Positions 62,111 through 64,000 of a stretch of 64,000 bases of DNA are shown in pieces. The position numbers and the translations under genes were made by a program. Source of the DNA: Myxococcales bacterium (GTDB taxonomy: Bacteria; Myxococcota_A; Polyangia; Polyangiales; Houyiibacteriaceae); contig JAOTYL010000011.1 in the NCBI GenBank assembly GCA_029861865.1, positions 20,517-84,516 on the forward strand. Reading direction: 5' to 3'. The notes beneath the pieces were generated by a model. That model made no database searches. It saw only the letters and a list, made by a program, of their open reading frames with translations, and was not told where the DNA came from. The first letter of the stretch is position 1; every line of letters begins with the position of its first letter.

Positions 62111-64000
62111 CTAATCCGTCACATTTGCAAACCTGCCAACGCGATAGGTGTGGCCGGCTCGAAAATCACCCCGCAACGTGGAGGTTTCGCCGGTGGACCA
62201 GTGCACATCGACCCGTTCCACGGATTCGTAGTTACCCAATCCGAAATGCACGCGGTAGGAATCGAACGAGAGATATCCACCACCGGCTTTCAGTTCGCGG
62301 ACCTGTCTGCGGGACTGTTCGTCGCCGTAGTAAATGATCACCTTATTACCGACTCCGTGAACGTTGGCGACCTCGTCATTGAACTCGAACACGATAGCAT
62401 TGCCGGTCTGGGAAGCATTCTCATATATCCAGACAGGGCCATCCTCCGATTCTACCACTATGTCCAGATCGCCATCGTTATCGAAATCGATGTATACGTA
62501 ACTCCCCGCCGCGAAGAAATGGGTGAGGCCGAACTCTCGGGTCTCATCGACAAATCTCGTACCGCGATCATTGTGAAAAAACACGTTGGACTCGTGGGTC
62601 CTGCGAAGTGCTGTGCCGTTTGCCACGTAAAGATCGAGCCACTCGTCGTTGTCGAGATCGGCGAATTTCGCGTTCCATGTCCAGCCACCGACATCAACGC
62701 CCCATGCCTCCGATCGATTCACGAACCGATTTGACTCGCGGAACAAGAGGAAGTTCCGTCCCATTACTTGAGGTATTCCGTTTTCTCTCATATCCCGCAA
62801 CGCGGATTCTTTGTTCCTCCGCTCTTCACTGATCGCAACTCGACACGTGTAGGCGGCGTGGTCCCACCTCGGCGGAAAAGCATCACACAGGGATTCATCA
62901 CGTTTCTTGTTCGTCGCGTAGGTCAATAGCGCGGCGGCGATGCACTGATCCCTGTCGTAAGAAGACGCCAATCGCATACAGTCCGTGGCATTCCCGGTTC
63001 TACTCGCCTGCAAGACCCTGCGACGAACTACCCACCTCCGGCGGCAAAATCTGCGCCAGTCGTCGTCGTCGTGGCCGTCGCACAATTTCTTCACCGGGGT
63101 CGTGAATTGCTTTTTCGACTGCCCTTCCCGGTTACCTGTGATCTGTCCGATGTACATCTCGGGCACCAGGTCATTATTGATGTCACCGGTATCGATGCTC
63201 ATCGTGTGGAACGTCGTATGAGGAATCATGCCGTCGCGCTTGATCAGATGCAGCTCGCCCCCGACCGTGCCCATGTAGAAGTAATCCGTCACCGTGTAGT
63301 CGTTGCCCACGGCGATGTCCAAAAGGCCATCGAAGTTCAGATCTGCAACCAGCGTACTCAGGGTGCGTCCGGGCAACGCGGGCAGAGGATCCGCCCGAAA
63401 TCCACCGTGATCCCCCTTGCGATAGTCGTTCCATATCACGGTGTTGCGCGACGACTCCGGGGGAACCCAGGGATGTGATGTCGACGTCGTGTTTCCCACC
63501 ACCGTGTCCAGATCCCCATCGCGGTCTAGATCCCCGAAACCGAAGGACTTGACGATCGGAGTCGTCGTCGCGGGCGCCGTGCGATATCCTGTCTGCTGGA
63601 AACGCCCCGCATCATTAAAAACGATGTGGTTACCGCCGTGAAATCCCGAGACGATCATATCGAGCCAGCCGTCGTTGTTGAGATCGGCAAGCGCCGCAAG
63701 CGTGGCATCGAGCGATTCCAGTGCCGGTACGTCCACGCGCTCTCGGTTGAAGGCCATCCCCCCCACGTTCATAAACACTAGAGGTCCTTCGGCTGTCGCA
63801 ATGACCAGGTCCACCCAGCCGTCACGGTTCACGTCTCCCGCGCTGAGGGAACGATACTCGAATCCGCGGAAAACCTTGCTATTGGGCCTCACTAGCCCGA
63901 ATTCTTCTCCAGAGTGGCGTATGAAGATCCGAGCACCAGCGGGTGAACGTGACTCGAACGGTCTCATCTCAACGAAGATACCCGGCGGCAAGTCGATCGA
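62111..64000 (-). CDS. FG-GAP/VCBS-repeat protein with UnbV/ASPIC C-terminus and Cys-rich insert, N-terminus outside the window
   Basis: The frame is open to the right edge, so the N-terminus is missing. About 629 residues are visible. FG-GAP/VCBS beta-propeller repeats carry calcium-loop motifs: AGDVNRDGWVDLVIATAEGP, LADLNNDGWLDMIVSGF, FGDLDRDGDLDTVVGN, VADLNFDGLLDIAVGN, DTGDINNDLVPEMYIGQ, ADLDNDEWLDLYVANG and IDFDNDGDLDIVVE. The end (VGNKVIIYYGDEQSRRQVRE, GGYLSFDSYRVHFGLGNYES, VERVDVHWSTG) is the UnbV/ASPIC domain. A segment with six cysteines interrupts the propeller between the fifth and sixth loops. The protein is probably exported or on the surface; its role is unknown. The next gene is the DUF3179 lipoprotein. 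Confidence 0.85.
   Translation of the reverse strand, partial: SIDLPPGIFVEMRPFESRSPAGARIFIRHSGEEFGLVRPNSKVFRGFEYRSLSAGDVNRDGWVDLVIATAEGPLVFMNVGGMAFNRERVDVPALESLDATLAALADLNNDGWLDMIVSGFHGGNHIVFNDAGRFQQTGYRTAPATTTPIVKSFGFGDLDRDGDLDTVVGNTTSTSHPWVPPESSRNTVIWNDYRKGDHGGFRADPLPALPGRTLSTLVADLNFDGLLDIAVGNDYTVTDYFYMGTVGGELHLIKRDGMIPHTTFHTMSIDTGDINNDLVPEMYIGQITGNREGQSKKQFTTPVKKLCDGHDDDDWRRFCRRRWVVRRRVLQASRTGNATDCMRLASSYDRDQCIAAALLTYATNKKRDESLCDAFPPRWDHAAYTCRVAISEERRNKESALRDMRENGIPQVMGRNFLLFRESNRFVNRSEAWGVDVGGWTWNAKFADLDNDEWLDLYVANGTALRRTHESNVFFHNDRGTRFVDETREFGLTHFFAAGSYVYIDFDNDGDLDIVVESEDGPVWIYENASQTGNAIVFEFNDEVANVHGVGNKVIIYYGDEQSRRQVRELKAGGGYLSFDSYRVHFGLGNYESVERVDVHWSTGETSTLRGDFRAGHTYRVGRFANVTD

Overview
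The window is GC-rich, densely packed chromosomal DNA, most likely from a Myxococcota (delta-proteobacterial) bacterium. This lineage call is an inference from gene content: an MglA-like polarity GTPase, an AgmX/PglI-type domain protein, a PilR-like activator beside several type IV pilins, a DUF4388 plus J-domain protein, many small lipoproteins and GTG/TTG starts. No rRNA, tRNA, CRISPR array, prophage or insertion sequence was recognised.

Layout. 1-9.8 kb: a cation/proton antiporter cut by the left edge, a membrane-anchored sulfatase, a lipoprotein, a decayed VapC toxin, a large polytopic membrane protein, an AgmX-domain plus HTTM pair, an HSL-type esterase and a GbsR-type regulator. 9.9-16.4 kb: a pilin island with pilR, two tandem pilin paralogs, a major pilin behind a good sigma-54 promoter, a pilin-like protein with a degenerate cleavage site, and a divergent operon of a TPR/helix-turn-helix protein and a DUF4388/J-domain protein. 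16.5-28.5 kb: a CobA-HemD fusion, the complete bacterial N-degron set clpS-clpA-aat, a frameshifted coiled-coil membrane protein, a sensor-like lipoprotein bracketed by inverted hexamer arrays, a rhodanese-MoeB fusion, an ECF sigma factor and NnrE-NnrD.

28.7-36.6 kb is a sugar or glycan locus: 2OG-Fe(II) oxygenase, SuhB, extended SDR epimerase, RfbF, a TcaB9/NovU-like sugar C-methyltransferase, a DegT aminotransferase, a glycosyltransferase and a small methyltransferase. 36.8-45.0 kb is a complete V/A-type ATPase operon in Thermus-like order (G-I-K-E-C-F-A-B-D). A PrkA-type kinase converges on it, with a 36-bp overlap. 47.2-53.6 kb holds two lipoproteins, an RluA pseudouridine synthase, rpmB, a protein with seven carboxypeptidase-regulatory-like repeats and a DUF547 protein.

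52.7-60.9 kb is a minus-strand housekeeping block read tsaE, carB, greA, recG, mglA-like, metallo-beta-lactamase. The right end (60.9-64 kb) is a pair, an FG-GAP/UnbV protein with an unusual six-cysteine insert followed by a DUF3179 lipoprotein. Sampled lines there look poorer in GC than the rest, so it may be acquired.

The most interesting points are the in-phase CRCTGN hexamer arrays at three gene ends, the PilR/sigma-54 pilin control region, the unusual CDP-sugar locus, and the cysteine-rich insert in the FG-GAP protein.
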